Assembly (NCBI GenBank): GCA_019925105.1
Contig: JAHGAU010000013.1
Coordinates: 744,001-808,000 of the forward strand
DNA length: 64,000 nucleotides
DNA from: Niebla homalea
Lineage: Eukaryota; Ascomycota; Lecanoromycetes; Lecanorales; Ramalinaceae
Direction: 5' to 3'
Shown: piece by piece, positions 21,496 through 32,623 of the stretch
Position numbering within the stretch: the stretch's first letter is position 1
How the letters are laid out: every line of letters starts with the position of its first letter
The notes under the pieces: generated by a model
The model's input: only the letters and a program-made list of their open reading frames with translations
Database searches by the model: none
What the model was told of the DNA's origin: nothing
Program-made: the position numbers and the translations under genes

Positions 21496-22327
21496 TCATG
21501 CATACATATCATCCCACTCCCCATCCTCCTCCTCCTCCTCTCCCTCCCCCCCTCCCTTCGACGACTCAACCTCCTCCTTCCTCCCACCACCAAGAAGCTC
21601 CTTCCGATCCAACGGACACGTCGCATGCACCCGCAACCAGGGCGCAATGCACTCCAGATCAAACACATGCCTCCCCGCCGCATCGCACGGCAGCCTGACC
21701 ACCAGCGGGAACTCATCCTCCACAAACGCCTGCCCGCAGATCGGACACTCCATCCCCTTCTTCAACTGCCGGTTCGGCACCCGCTCCAACCCGTCGATGA
21801 ACTCCTGGGGCGCGCCGTGCGGAGCCGCCGCGTTGCTGGGGGGAGGGTGCTCGGCTTCGCTGAGGAGGAGCGCGATCATCTCGTTGAGCGGTGAGTTCTC
21901 ATTATCATCGTCGTCGTTATTGTTGGAGGTGGTGGTGGTGGTGGTGGTGGAGCGGGATTGTTGTGGTTGTCCTTGGCGCGCGGCGGTGTAGCCTTCGGCG
22001 AGGAGGCGGTACAGCGCCGAGATGTCGGTGGGCATCGGGGTGGCGTGCGGGTTTTGGGTGGATGTCGTGGTGGTGTTGGAGAGGTGGGAGAAGAAGGTGG
22101 AGAAGTCGGGGCGACGCGGGGGTGGGTGCGAGGAGGGAGAGGAGGAGGAGGGGACGGTGTTGGAGGTGGAGGGGGGACGGAGTGTTCGACTGTTGGGTTG
22201 GGGGTGGGGGTGGTCAGTGTACACATATTATTTTATCGTGGGAGGAAGATTAGGAGGGAATGAGGGAGGGAATGAGGGGGACAGGGAGGGAAGGGGGAGA
22301 GGATGGCATACTGTCGTAGGAAGCCAT
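21496..22327 (-). CDS. RING-finger protein, probable E3 ligase; N-terminal frame uncertain
   Basis: The main exon 22189-21496 codes for about 230 residues ending in an acidic tail. The RING motif is clear: CPICGQAF, then LPC, GRHVFDLECIAPWL and CPLDR; this is the RING-H2 type of E3 ubiquitin ligase. Upstream are RPDFSTFFSHL and a helix DISALYRLLAEGY, with Thr and Asn/Asp runs encoded by simple repeats. A likely first exon, 22327-22312, codes for MASYD followed by a strong GTATGC donor; the only acceptor (22190-22191) gives a 122-base intron. The junction reads IEHSVPP, a plausible start, but leaves the RING frame by one base within a Pro/Ser-rich stretch near 22175. Either one C is missing from the six-C run, or the true first exon is elsewhere. 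The main exon has no ATG of its own upstream of MPTDIS. Confidence 0.7.
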
Positions 22328-22664
22328 GGTGTGGTGTACACGGAAGAGGATGGTGTCGATTGCGGTGGTCTTGATGCTTGGAAAACTCGAGACGGAGAGC
22401 TTTTGCAAAACCAACTTGATATCTACAGGCACCTCCAGGTGCGCGTCATCGCGTGGCGTGCTCCACCAGGGCCCTTTTCCTTATGGAAGCGCCCGCCAGC
22501 CAGCCCGGATTGCGTGCTGGATTAGGCTGCTGATAATACCACAAGATCAGGAACAATCTGATTGCTTTCGTTTCTCTTCTTAAGATCTTGAAATATTGAA
22601 TAAGTCGAGGAGAATGAAATCTGGAGGTCATTTCCCGAACTCCACGCTACCATAGAAAACGTAT
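22328..22664. other. Intergenic, no gene seen
   Basis: Promoter of the RING gene and 3' flank of the ankyrin gene, both minus strand. Confidence 0.5.
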
Positions 22665-25600
22665 CTACTCATCAATCTCGCGCAATACCCTTCCCATCCC
22701 ACCCCTGTTGACGCCAGAGTACTGAGCATCCCTAAACATTTCTGTCGCACTATCAACCAATCTCCTCTTCTCTCCCACCAGGTCCCCTTCGGCATACAAG
22801 ACCTGCTTCTTGATGTTGGCCTCCCTCTTCTTCTGATCGATCTGGATATTACTCCTCTCCCTCAGCGTCCTCTCCTCTCGCCGATTCCTCTTCGTCTCAC
22901 GGTCGTCCTGCGCTTGAGCTTTCACTCGTTTCCGCTCCACTTCATCATTGTACTCGCTCCGCTTCCTCTGGCGTCTCCTTTCGTTCTCCTCGGCTTCGTC
23001 AGCTGCCAGCTGCTGCGCTGCCCGTTTCTCTTCTCTGGCACGTAGCTGGATTGCCAGGGCGTCCGCAGCTGCTCTCTCTTTGGTGGCACTTATCTCTGCA
23101 GCTGCTCTCTCTTCAAAGACCCTCAGGTGATCTCGCTCTCTTCTACGATCTGCCGCAGCGGCATTATCCAGATCTCGCTGGACTCGTTCTTTACGAGCGA
23201 CTGCCTCCGCTTCAGCACGGGCGATACGGGCCTGTTCCTTGCGTGCGGCTTTAGCTTCCTCGATGGAGGTGACAATGTGAAGCGGGGGGTTACAGAGACC
23301 CTCTGGCTGGTTGGCTCCGTCAGCAGCATCCCAGAAGTGATCTTGACAGCCATGTGCCCGGAGGAGCCTCTCGAGCTTTGGTGCAGGGCAGGTGTCAAGA
23401 GTGCAACAGCGGCGCGAGAGGTTGGTGGAATGAAAGCCGGAGCGCTCGGCGCACTTGAAATGCCGCACATACGCAGTCGGACTGTAACGAAGGGAGCCTC
23501 TTGTGTAGATGTTATGCTCGTCATTGAGGCCCTCTTTCAAAGGCTGGCAGGAGGTGAGAAGCGCTGTCGCCATCTTGAGGGGTGTCTGGTTGTCGAGAGA
23601 GAGTAGTATCAATGATTTACCGTCGGTGAGTGTAGCGAGATTTCTTGTAGCTTTGCAGAGAAGGCTCAGCATCTTCTTCAAATTTGGCGGGTTATGAGTC
23701 AGGTCTGTCGCGCGGCAGATTTCCCCCAGCGGCACGCGCCCACCACAATGGACCGTCCCTGGCAACTCGGCATCGGCATGGTAGGCGAGCAATAACTGGG
23801 CTGCGGCGAGATCAAGCTGTCGTGCTGCAATGTGAAGAGATTCGTCGTTTACCACTGCGTTGTATTTGAGGAGGTGCTCCATGCTTTTGATGTTATTTGC
23901 CACTGTCGCGTATTGCAAAGGAGTTCGCTCAGCAGCATCCTGACAATCTGGATGTGCGCCTGCTTCGAGAAGGCTCAGGGTGATGTCAGTATCAGGGATA
24001 CTCGCTGCCATCATTAGAGGGGAAATGCCAGATCGATACGTCCGGAAGTTTGGGTCGGCTGTAAAGCGTAGTAACGTTAGCCCTGGATCCATCAGGGAAA
24101 AGTGCTGGGAAGTTCCTACCGCCTTGTCTTAGGAGTATATCCACCGTGAGCTTATCGGTGCTTTGTCTTCCCTGGCAGAGCAACCATAGCAATGCCGAGG
24201 TGTCTTCAGCGCCAGTCGAGTCACTGAATGTCCAAGAGAATCTTTGGTCAGTCCCACAGCCATTGTCTAGCAGCATCTGCAGGAGGCCTGGTTTGTTACT
24301 GTGACGATGTAGCGCCTGATATAGAGCACTGTCCGCGGCTTCGTAATGTTGGAGATATAAATCATTGGCTCCATTTGAATGTCTGAAGAATATTTGTGCT
24401 AATTTGATGAGGGTTTGCTCTTCGCAGCCAGATTCAAAGATAGCCATGAATCCAGATCGTAAGGTTGACTCATTTGGTCCTTGTGATAGCAAGTAATTAA
24501 TAACCTCGAAATGAGCTCTCCTGACGGCAGTGCAAAGGCTCCTACCACGTTCGAAATTGGCATCCAATGCGGTCTTACAAGTGATCACCATTGTCACAAA
24601 ATTGGCAGCGAGAGCATGCGACGACCGAACAGCGCTAAGGAATGTCTGATCTACCGCAGGGCCTGTTGCTCCCTGCGAGATGAAAGTGCGGTCAAAGTAG
24701 TCGATGACTTCAGCTTTATCTCGCCACCTGTCCTTATCTTGTGGCAAGACTGAGAATGCACGAGAAGAAGTCTGCGGTGTCGGCTTGATCTTGGACTGTA
24801 GGAGGAGAAGGAGGGATCTGGTATTGAACTGCCGAGTAGTTAGAACGACGCTTTCGCCTTTCTTGAAGTTTAAGTCCGCTCCGCTTTTGATCAAATGCTC
24901 AATTAATTGATAGTCCTCTTCTTGAACAGCCTGGACTAAGGCTGAGCTCACTGCTCCGGGGCTGTTGGTTTTGACTCTTGTCAAGAGGCGAACAGATTGG
25001 AGCCGATCAGGAGCTTTCGCCCTGGCATGGGAAGATAGCGATTGCATAGCGAGCTTTATGGCTTCATCGAAATGCTCAGGATTAGGGTTGCGGTTGAGCA
25101 AGCACTCAAGCATCGAACTCGATCCTGCTAGAGCAGCTACTTTGATAGCTTCTGCCTCATTGTAATCGACAGAGGCTCCATGTTCCAGCAAAAGATCAAC
25201 GGTAGCCTGCTCCTTGATCCCATTGGAGACCGCGGTCACAAGGGCTGTATCGACATGTGCACCGCGAGCGCCGTTTGCTAAAAGAACCCGCAAGAGTGGC
25301 AGCCTCTCCTTTTGCTGGTGTTTCATTGAAAATGGTATGAGTGCAGCCACGACAGCAGACGCTGCTGTGCCAGTCATCATATCAATCAGAATGCCGGTGT
25401 CCAGAGGTGTCGCAACGGCGAACTTAATTGCTCTTGCGTCCGAGTAATCCACTCTAGCTCCATTCTCCACCAAGAGTCGAATAAGCTGACGGTCACGATA
25501 ACCAGGGGTTTCTACTTCAGTGACCAATGCATGATCAACGCTGCTGCCTGTGGCACCACCTTTGAGAAGCAGGCTCAAGCAAGTCCTCCTAGGGAGCACT

Positions 25601-28600
25601 TCCTTCAACCCCATAGTCTTAGGAACCATAGCCCCCAAGATTCGGCGATTAGGATTCTTGGCAATGAGCTGCCTCAATACGTGGTCATCTTGATTGCGGA
25701 TTGCAAGCTCCAGTGACTTGCCCTGCTCGTGCTCGCAGGATGCATTGTGTTCCAGGAGCAATCCGACAAAATCACGCTCTCGTGGGCCCCGCATTTCTTG
25801 TATGAGGGTGTTGTTCAGGCCCTGCTGCGATATGCCTGCTCGAAGAAGTATGTTCAACTTTGCTTGTCTCTGCTTTACTTCAGGCTCAAACAGGACCTGG
25901 ACAGCATCAAGGCGACCCTTTTGACTTGACCTCCCCGTATCAATGAGGGAGTGTAAGAGCTCCACAGAGGTACGCCGCATCGCTGCGAGTATTGCTCGAG
26001 CCCCAAGATAATCAAGGTCAGCTATTTCCAGAAGAGATTTAACCAAGACATTGTCGATCGGATTCTCTTCGACGGCATCTATGAGTGCTTGGTTGACTTC
26101 CGGGCCTTCCGCGCCACTTTTCAGTAGCATTTCGATGGACCTCCGTCGTTTCTTCAAATCTTTCATTCGGACACACACGGGGACTGCAGGAGCCAAAGAA
26201 GCAGGCTGTAACATGTTACGGATCAACAGATCAAGAAGTTCCATTGAACCTGATTCTGCGGCCAGTTGAAAGCATGTTCCTCGTCGGCAGTCGACTCTTG
26301 CTCCAGCCGTGATAAGAATGTCAACCAATTGAGTCAGGGACCGATTGAAATCATATGGCGGATGCCTGAGAGCACCAAGCAAGGCATCGTCCAGGACTGT
26401 TCCCTCAAAACGTTTTTGACCTGCGGCAACTATGATATGTTTTGTCATTTCGAGTCTCGTTTCAATAGGAGATTGTGGGACAAGCGGTAGAATGGCTTGG
26501 AGAGATCCTAATGAAGGTTTCCCTTTGCTCAATAATAGCTTCAACATCTGGACGTCCACCCCAGTCGTTGCCATCCGAAGCGGTTGAGAGTCATCAATTT
26601 CAACACTAGCACCATGATCAAGGAGCAGACCTATTGTCTTCATACTTTTGCGCTGAGCTGCACGTACAAGAGCTCTGCTTATTGGCATACCGTTTGCGCC
26701 CTTTTCGATCAGGAGTGATAAGATTCTGTGATTTTGATCGTCGTTACATGTAGGAGGGACATCATTGACAACACTGCTGGCAACCTCCTGGCTGATTTGA
26801 CCCATGAGTAGGATAGATAGCATGTCTACATTGTTTGTAGATACCGCTATGCGCAGAGCCTCTGCATTGTTAAATTGCAGATTGGCGCGGTGCTTCTAAG
26901 CAGAACGTGAAGTCAGTATTGGGTTTTCAGATAGGGAACTCTTAGGACATTAATGATAGCCTTCAAAACGCCCAGCCAATAATGCCTTATACGATATGTA
27001 AGTCATAGAACAATAACCAAATAAGGTGAAACGGGAAGCCAACAATACTTTATACGGTACAGAACCCCCGAAAAATAGATCAGCATAGAAGGAGTGTCTT
27101 CGAGATCTACTTACAATCAATAGTCTAGCGATACTTTGTTGACCTGCTTGAACGACCTGGACAAATAATCGGGATACCCGATCTCCACTGGCCCCAGCGC
27201 AGAGTAGAATATCAACAAGAAGACGCTGCTCCGCAACAGTGATTGAGCTTGTGCCGGAGAACGCTTCGCTGATGACGGAAGATGCTACCTTGTTTCTGAC
27301 ATTGCCTTTGATGCCCTTCATGAGGATGAGTACTATATCAATACGTTGATCTCGCACAGCTGTCCGGAGAGCTGACGCATGCTCGAAGCAAGGATCGGCC
27401 CCATACGCCACTAGCATGGGAACGATCTCTATTCGCCCCTGCTCGATAGTAGTCAGAAGCTTCCTGTTCAGCAAGTCCTTGGGGATCTTTGAGCGGGATC
27501 TCAAGAGCAGCTTGATGATTACAGGGTTTTGGTTCGCGATCGCGGAAGCAAAGATCGACCCGTCGCGGACATTAGGATCCACACCATGCTGAAGTAGAGT
27601 CATGACCGGATTAGGCAAGTTTTGTTCGACTGACTGCTTCAAAGCTTCAACAGCATTGTTCGGGGCTATTCCAGAAGCAAGAAGCAGTGACAACATCTCA
27701 GTATCATTGCGACTCGCCGCAACCTTGGCGTAATTGATTGGACTCGATTCGACACGAGAACCCAGGAGCTTAGACTTGGGCTTAAACTTGACGTGATTAA
27801 CATCGGCGCCCATGGCAATGAGCTCCTTCGCCACCCCGACCCTACCCGCTTCTCCGACAGCTTCTCGAAGAGCCAGACTCAGCTCAGAGCTTGCAAAGGT
27901 CCAAGTCCGGGTGTCGGCGGCCTTTTCCTTGGATTCTTGTGACTTGAAGAATTTACCCAAACCTTTGGGGTGATTGGTAAATTTAGGATCCTGGCGTCTT
28001 ATGCGGACCAGGAGATCATGAGCTATCTCCTTCTCCACAATGGTGGATTCAGCCGGTCCTGGTTGGCTTCTCTCAATGTCTGGTTCAATCTGAATATTAG
28101 GGCACCTGCTCTGGATCAATGTGGCAAGTCTTTGAGCTCCAATTGTGCTGTCAGTCCGTGCACTGTTGACGCGATCCAACCTCTCGTTACCTCTCAGGTG
28201 GTGAATAGCGTTTGCGTGAACATGGATTGGCTCCAGGGCCTCCAAGCCAGCTTGACTCACAGAAGTCGCAGAAGCCTCGTCATGATTGGGAAGCACAGGG
28301 TTGAAGCGGTGACCCATCAACCCTGTTGCTGTTGTACCATTCGAGACGGAGTGCCTTAGGAAAGCAGTTGGTGCGGGACTCGGAGAAGGAGACATGGGAT
28401 CAGAATTGGCTGTTGGTCGATGTGCAAGTCCCGCTTCAGCATAGCTGGTCTTCCTCCTAATTTCCTGGGTCACTTCCGAAGGCGCGGACCCAGCGAATTG
28501 AATAGCGATCTGTGTTGGAGATAGCCCTTCAGAGGTCTGAACCAAATGTAGGGCAACGTAAACCTCCAAGAGTGACCAATGACCGTCCGGTAAGCCTGGT

Positions 28601-28901
28601 GCCTCGATAGTTTCCGTACGCTGCCAAATAGCTTCAATTTCATCATTGGCGAGACGAGATGCGGAAAGAATCAATTTTGCTTGCGTGTCTAAGCAAGTTG
28701 ATGAATGTCAGCGTAGGAAGGCGGTATTGGGCTGGATGACTGACCAGTGAGGCCAGCTGAAGGGAAATTTCCGATTGTGGCGTGAATGATATGATCGTAC
28801 GCCCATCGAGCGTCTGCTGCGATGGTACCTCTCGTGCCATCTGTGCATGCGAACGCTACTCCACCAGGGGCCAAGAGGCTCTCAGGGACAATAGCAGCCA
28901 T
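22665..28901 (-). CDS. Giant ankyrin-repeat protein with EH-like N-terminus and coiled-coil tail
   Basis: Predicted 1966 residues in four exons: 28901-28745, 28688-27115, 26895-24120, 24058-22665; introns of 56, 219 and 61 bases. Residues 1-115 resemble an EH (Eps15 homology) fold: a helix with ILSASRLANDEIEAIW, then LLEVYVALHLV. A disordered linker follows. From about 290 to 1600 run many degenerate ankyrin repeats with an unusual long period of about 65-70 residues. One half-unit reads like GA.G..VD.ALVTAV, the other like GA.VDY..A.AI..A. Intron 3 restores the classic unit RQGADPNF. Residues about 1767-1930 form a highly charged Arg/Glu/Ala coiled coil. No NACHT, kinase or enzymatic domain was found. 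An endocytic or scaffold role is suggested by the EH-like part, but function is unknown. The four junctions each restore repeat consensus, so the model is good. Confidence 0.82.
26896..27114 (-). repeat. Unusually long intron holding a duplicated 28-base segment
   Basis: Intron 2 of the ankyrin gene is 219 bases, three to four times the local norm. It contains imperfect direct copies at 26967-26994 and 27030-27057, sharing AAGCCAA/CAGCCAA and TTATACG blocks. A local duplication or an old insertion could have lengthened the intron. Confidence 0.55.
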
Positions 28902-30475
28902 TGATGGTGGGATGCATCATACTGATTTTGAAATGTTCGGACAAGATGCTAAGACAGTGTGCACTGGGGGTTCTCATGCTTATGAACAGACCTGCAAATT
29001 CCCAGCCTCGCCATTGACGAATCATGGTTCCAGTCGAATCGCCTTTGCAGTCTTAATTAGAATAGGCCAGTGAACTCGCTTACAATGAGGGACCGAGCAC
29101 AAAGGTGTGATGGCATTGGCTGATACTGCTCTGAATTTGCAGCTCCCGCAAGCCACTCCTGCATTCATGCCTCATCGGCATTCATGCCGCATTTACACGC
29201 CAGCCTTGTTCGCCTTGTTGCAACTCCTCATTGGGCATGCGACTTTGGACTTTGAGACTAAGAATGTGCTTTCCCTCTAGAATGCGGCTCGGCATTGGGT
29301 GCAACAGCGCACAAGCTTACCTCTTCAATCTGGTGAAGGCTGCATTACCATTATCGGAAGATAAGCCTGGGCCATAGCGTTACAGTCTTTCACTGAGCCA
29401 ATCTCAATGGAATGGATCGACAGATCGACATGATGTCTAGGAGGGCCGGTTCTGCGGTCGGCTTTGCCTTTCTACTGAGCTGTTGTGAAGCTGTCAAAAG
29501 TGGAATGTGAAGCTTTTCACGTATGCCGTATCGGGCCCAGCCGCTGGCCTATCAAATTGCTCAATTGGGTCCCTTTGGCTATCACGCCCACGTCTCCTTC
29601 ATCACGTCCCAAGTATTTGAGACAATGCCTCATCAGCGTTACGAGTATATATATATCAGATAAATGCACCCTGACTGAACAGTCTCCTGTTTTGCCTGAA
29701 TATGCTGAGCATCAGGCTTCCCGCCTTTGCCTTTGATCAACGATAAAGTAGGGCCAGGTGAAAACACATCCATGGAAATTAACGTCTTTTGTCTTCTTCA
29801 AAATCCAATGATGGACATCCCGCACTTCCCCTTTCTCCTCAGTCCTCTCCCCACCGTTCTACTACATTCACAAGAAATGCTGCGTCCACCGCTGGTCGGG
29901 AAAACACCATGCCTGCTTTCCGAGGGAGCATCGGTGTTCAGTAGATCAGGTAAACGAGAGAGGGAGTGGAGAGGGGAAAGTGTGGCGGGGAGTAGAAGTG
30001 AGCTTAATGTGATAACTTTGGAGGGCAGAGACAGAGTTAGGTCTTACGGGGACACTGATCGAAGGAAGCGAATGATGAGTCTGCGCCAAAAGGTCGGATC
30101 GAGGAGGATCTGATTGGAAAAGGAGGGCCAATATATATGATTTTCTTTCCTACTCTTTCTCTGGTCCACCTCGATCGTTCTTTTCGTGAGCACTCTCTAT
30201 GTAGTCGTATTGGGGTGGGGGGGAGGGGGAGGGAGGGGGGTTATAATGCCAGGATGTTACACAGACTGACCGTCAACAGTAGCCCATCAAGGTGGAAAAC
30301 AACCCAAAGAAAGCATCAAGCGATAGAGGAAGGGGTCAATGGTATGACAGAGTCCGCTTGGGTAGCGTGCGCGGTATCTCATACTTACTATCAGCTGAGC
30401 CGCCACCTAGATCCTCATACAGTGCGTTCTGAGTCTGAGCATAAGGTATATCACATGTGGATTCCTCATGAGCGT
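28902..30475. other. Intergenic, 1.6 kb, no gene seen
   Basis: Upstream region of the ankyrin gene and 3' flank of lysyl-tRNA synthetase. Notable items are two copies of GCATTCATGCC near 29160-29190, a TATATATATATCAG stretch near 29645, and a purine-rich run of G and A at about 30213-30240. Short open frames are not convincing. Confidence 0.5.
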
Positions 30476-32407
30476 TCACTTCAGTCGCGTGTCTTCCGTA
30501 GGCTGAGGCTCTATCCCAAGTTCTTCAGCCACCAGCTTCTTATCCTTAGTACTCGAGAAGCCTTCCTCCTTCATGAACGGGAATAAAATCACTTCCTTAA
30601 TGGTGTTATTATTCGTCATGAACATCACCAATCGATCAATACCCATCCCCCACCCGCCCGTTGGCGGCATGCCATACTCCAGCATCGTGCAGAAGTTCTC
30701 GTCAATGAGCTGTGCTTCGTCGTCTCCCGCTGCTTTCTGAGAGGCCTGTTCCTCGAAGCGCAAACGTTGGTCGAATGGATCATTCAGCTCCGTGTAAGCA
30801 TTGGCGATTTCCTTGGTGCATACGAAGGCCTCGAAACGCTCGCAAAGCCCAGGCCGGCTGCGGTGGGCTTTGGCGAGAGGCGACATGACCTGAGGATGGT
30901 TCATCAAGAAGGTCGGCTGTACGCAATCTGATTCTAGGAACTCCCCAATGAGAGCATCGAACATTCTGGGGTTTGTCAATGGCGGCGAACACTCGACCTT
31001 CATTTTCTTGAGAATTGTCTTGAGGAAATCATTTGTCTCGGTCGTATGGAATTGGTCTCCTGGAGGAAATTTCTCTCCGCATTTCTCCTCCAGGGTGGGA
31101 ATGATGTCGACGCGCTTCCACGGCTTTTCCCAGTTCACGGTATACTCTTTGCCATCCAGTGTGTTGTATTTGGTGATGTACCCACCGGTGACCTTGTTCG
31201 CGATGAGCGAGACCAGATCTTCGGTGACCTCCATGATGTCGTTGTAGTCCTTGTAGGCCCAGTAGAACTCGCACGTGGTGAATTCGGGGTTGTGTGTGGG
31301 GTCGATGCCTTCATTCCTGAACTGCTTCCCCACTTCGAACACTCGATTGAAGCCGCCTCCAATCATTTTCTTCAAATACAGCTCAGGCGCCACACGCATG
31401 TACAAATCCCTCTTGAGCTCATTGTGGTATGTGGTGAAGGGTTTGGCTGTTGCGCCACCAGCGAGGGCGCTCAAGATTGGTGTCTCGACCTCTGTAAAGT
31501 CACGATCCCAAAAGAACTGTCGGATGCAGCGTATCATGTGATCTCGTTTGATGGCAACCTGGCGACTTGGCTCATTCATGCTCCAGTCTAGGAAGCGATT
31601 TCGATATCTCTGTTCTGGGTCTCTGTAGCCATAGTGTTCGGATGGTATTTGATGTAGGCAGGGCGTGAGGAGTTGTAGCTTGGTGGCAAAGATTGATAAC
31701 TCGCCTTCGGATCGCGAGCGTGGTGCTGTGCGGCCAGGGTATCCAACAATGCCAACAATGTCGCCACGCCTTATGTGCTCATGTATTTTCTCAAACGCGC
31801 CAGCGTCATTCCCCATCTGCTGCAATTGGCAGAGAACCTGAACCTTGACGCCTTCATCTTTGATGTCGTAGAACACAAGCGCGGAGCCAGAGGCTCTCTT
31901 CACGAAGATGCGGCCTCCCAGTCTGACGACCACCTCCGGTCTCGACGTCCCAGTTGCGATGTCTTTATACTTCTCGAGGAAATCGCGGAGGTCGGTGAGG
32001 ACTTCGAATTTGTGTGGGTAAGGATTCAGGCCATCTAGCTGACGTTGCCGTATCTCGCGACTTCGGATCTCATGGTATTGCTGTCAAAGGTCAATTGTGG
32101 TAGCAAGAATCGTGAGTGGATCAAAGCTACATTGGGGGTAAGCTCAACCTCCTCCGACGGCTTCTTCTTCTGCGCTGACACCAATGGGTTCGGGGCTTTG
32201 GCTGCTTTCTCTGCTCGCTTCTTTTCCTGCTCGCGGTGCTTCTGACGTTTTTTGAGTTCGGACTTGCTACATAAATCGTGCTCAGCTCAATGCTTCGAGT
32301 CGCACGGGCAGAGCCTTTCTAATGGTGGATTACCTGACTTTCTCGCCCGTTTCCTCGTCCAGCTGGAGGTTGACGAGAGTTTCAGTAGGAACGCTTGAAT
32401 CTGCCAT
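30476..32407 (-). CDS. KRS1: Lysyl-tRNA synthetase, cytoplasmic, class II
   Basis: Predicted 604 residues in three exons: 32407-32334, 32266-32131, 32080-30476; introns of 67 and 50 bases. It charges tRNA-Lys with lysine using ATP. The N-terminus has the eukaryotic Lys-rich helix (SKSELKKRQKHREQEKRAEK). An OB-fold anticodon-binding domain follows (VVVRLGGRIFVKRASG), then the class II catalytic core. Core landmarks are FTEVETPIL (motif 1), EVGKQFRNEGIDPTHNPEF (motif 2) and GMGIDRLVMFM (motif 3). No mitochondrial presequence is seen on this form. Length is normal for the family. The first intron joins VS to KSELKK and the second joins TPN to QYHEI, both restoring family sequence, so the start at 32407 is well supported. 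Confidence 0.95.
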
Positions 32408-32623
32408 AATGTATTTGCCTACTGAATTCCATGAAAGAACAGGGAAGTTTTAGGATCTCAAGTACAATGAGTCAATTTGGATTGTGTTGACTGTTCGGGG
32501 CGCAAGCAGCCGCGTAAAACTGCCGTCTCCACCATGTAAGTACGCCAATTATGACAGTATAGCACAACACGTCACGACATTAATGTTCCTGGTTTCTATC
32601 CCTCGCACATTCGCTTCCTTCGC
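32408..32623. other. Short intergenic spacer
   Basis: 216 bases separate the start of KRS1 from the stop of the dynamin gene, both on the minus strand. Nothing further seen. Confidence 0.5.

Noticed and set aside
21351..22525. Several plus-strand frames rich in Ser, Pro, Trp or Gly
   Set aside because: They are antisense readings of the RING gene's low-complexity DNA.
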